From the NCBI RefSeq assembly GCF_039540195.1, contig NZ_BAABEO010000012.1:186001-250000 (forward strand): 64,000 bases of DNA. Direction: 5' to 3'. The notes under the pieces are model-generated. The model had not been told where the DNA came from. It worked only from the letters and a program-made list of their open reading frames with translations, and made no database searches. The stretch is from Zafaria ginkgonis. GTDB lineage: Bacteria; Actinomycetota; Actinomycetes; Actinomycetales; Micrococcaceae. Shown in pieces: positions 63,672 through 64,000 of the stretch (positions within the stretch are counted from its first letter, which is position 1; every line of letters begins with the position of its first letter). A program made the position numbers and the translations under genes.

Positions 63672-64000
63672 CGCACGCGCCGATCGGGGAACTGACCAGC
63701 TGGGACGCCGACTGGGCCGGGCTGCGCGTGGTCGTGGCCGGGCTGGGGCTCTCCGGCTTCTCCGCCGCCGACACGCTCATCGAGCTCGGCGCCCGCGTCG
63801 TGGTCATCGACGGCGCCGACACCGAGACCAACCGCTCCCGCGCGGACACGCTGGAGATCGTCGGCGCCGCCGCGGTGCTGCTCGGGGCCGGGCACGTGGC
63901 GGAACTGCCCCTGGTGGAGGGCGAACCGGCCGAACTGGTCATCGCCTCCCCGGGCTGGAACCCGCGCCACCCCGTGCTCGCCGCCGCCGCGGAGGCCGGC
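63668..64000 (+). CDS. murD: UDP-MurNAc-L-Ala--D-Glu ligase (3' partial)
   Basis: The first 111 residues of MurD are inside the window. It starts at GTG 63668, overlapping the mraY stop by four bases, and reads MTHAPIGELTSWDADWAGL and then the N-terminal Rossmann segment RVVVAGLGLSGFSAADTLIELGARVVVIDG. The stretch ELVIASPGWNPRHPVL is the family element that precedes the ATP domain. It would add D-glutamate to UDP-MurNAc-L-Ala. The ATP loop and C-terminal domain lie outside. Confidence 0.92.
   Translation, partial: MTHAPIGELTSWDADWAGLRVVVAGLGLSGFSAADTLIELGARVVVIDGADTETNRSRADTLEIVGAAAVLLGAGHVAELPLVEGEPAELVIASPGWNPRHPVLAAAAEAG

Overview
The window is a 64 kb piece of chromosome from a high-GC Gram-positive bacterium, most likely an Arthrobacter-like member of the Micrococcaceae. 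The evidence is very high GC with dense coding, an mtrA-mtrB-lpqB cassette, long-form hpf followed by secA and an Rv3235-family gene, an Rv2175c-family gene, an actinobacterial division/cell-wall cluster with MraZ boxes, and many probable leaderless transcripts. Most of it is ordinary core genome. No rRNA, tRNA, CRISPR array, prophage or insertion sequence was seen.

Layout. 1-5.5 kb: the 3' end of etfA, a PIG-L deacetylase, an orphan RskA-like membrane protein, trmL, a J-domain protein, an unknown gene and an EamA transporter. 5.8-12.5 kb: an accessory two-gene cassette. One gene encodes a TIR/nSTAND-NTPase/transmembrane/WD40 protein of 1412 aa. The other encodes a four-helix membrane protein with TrkA-like Rossmann domains, an RyR domain and two PGDYG-like modules. 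This is the best candidate in the window for a little-described system, probably immunity or signalling. 12.5-15 kb: cysteine desulfurase and mnmA, which together supply sulfur for tRNA 2-thiolation. 15-20.5 kb: a complete peptide/nickel-type ABC importer whose two ATPases are fused. 20.5-22.2 kb: chorismate mutase and a short methionine-synthase-like protein. 22.3-23.1 kb: a decayed HNH endonuclease gene.

23.2-28.7 kb (minus strand): a five-gene block of membrane protein, DUF4129, DUF4350, MoxR ATPase and DUF58. 28.8-33.1 kb: divergent mtrA-mtrB-lpqB, controlling cell envelope and division. 33.1-38.9 kb: comF, hpf, a YcaQ-like glycosylase and secA. 39-43.6 kb: an Rv3235-family gene, a LysM gene with an apparent frameshift, an unknown gene, and an orphan SAF/CpaE-like pair. 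43.7-50 kb: the 180-kDa-class NAD glutamate dehydrogenase and a PdtaS-like histidine kinase. 50-55 kb: a LysM/transglycosylase, an Rv2175c-family protein, a polyprenyl synthase, dinB and a DUF3040 protein. 55-64 kb: mraZ-rsmH-ftsL-ftsI-murE-murF-mraY-murD, which couples septal peptidoglycan synthesis to precursor supply. murD runs off the end.

Non-coding structure adds several observations. A 55-bp repeat family occurs at two distant intergenic loci in opposite orientation, with a conserved GC(GAA)GC hairpin core. The mraZ promoter carries three MraZ boxes, and an inverted copy of two of them lies 84 bp upstream. Three TTTGAT direct repeats in exact 10-bp phase lie upstream of the LysM gene.
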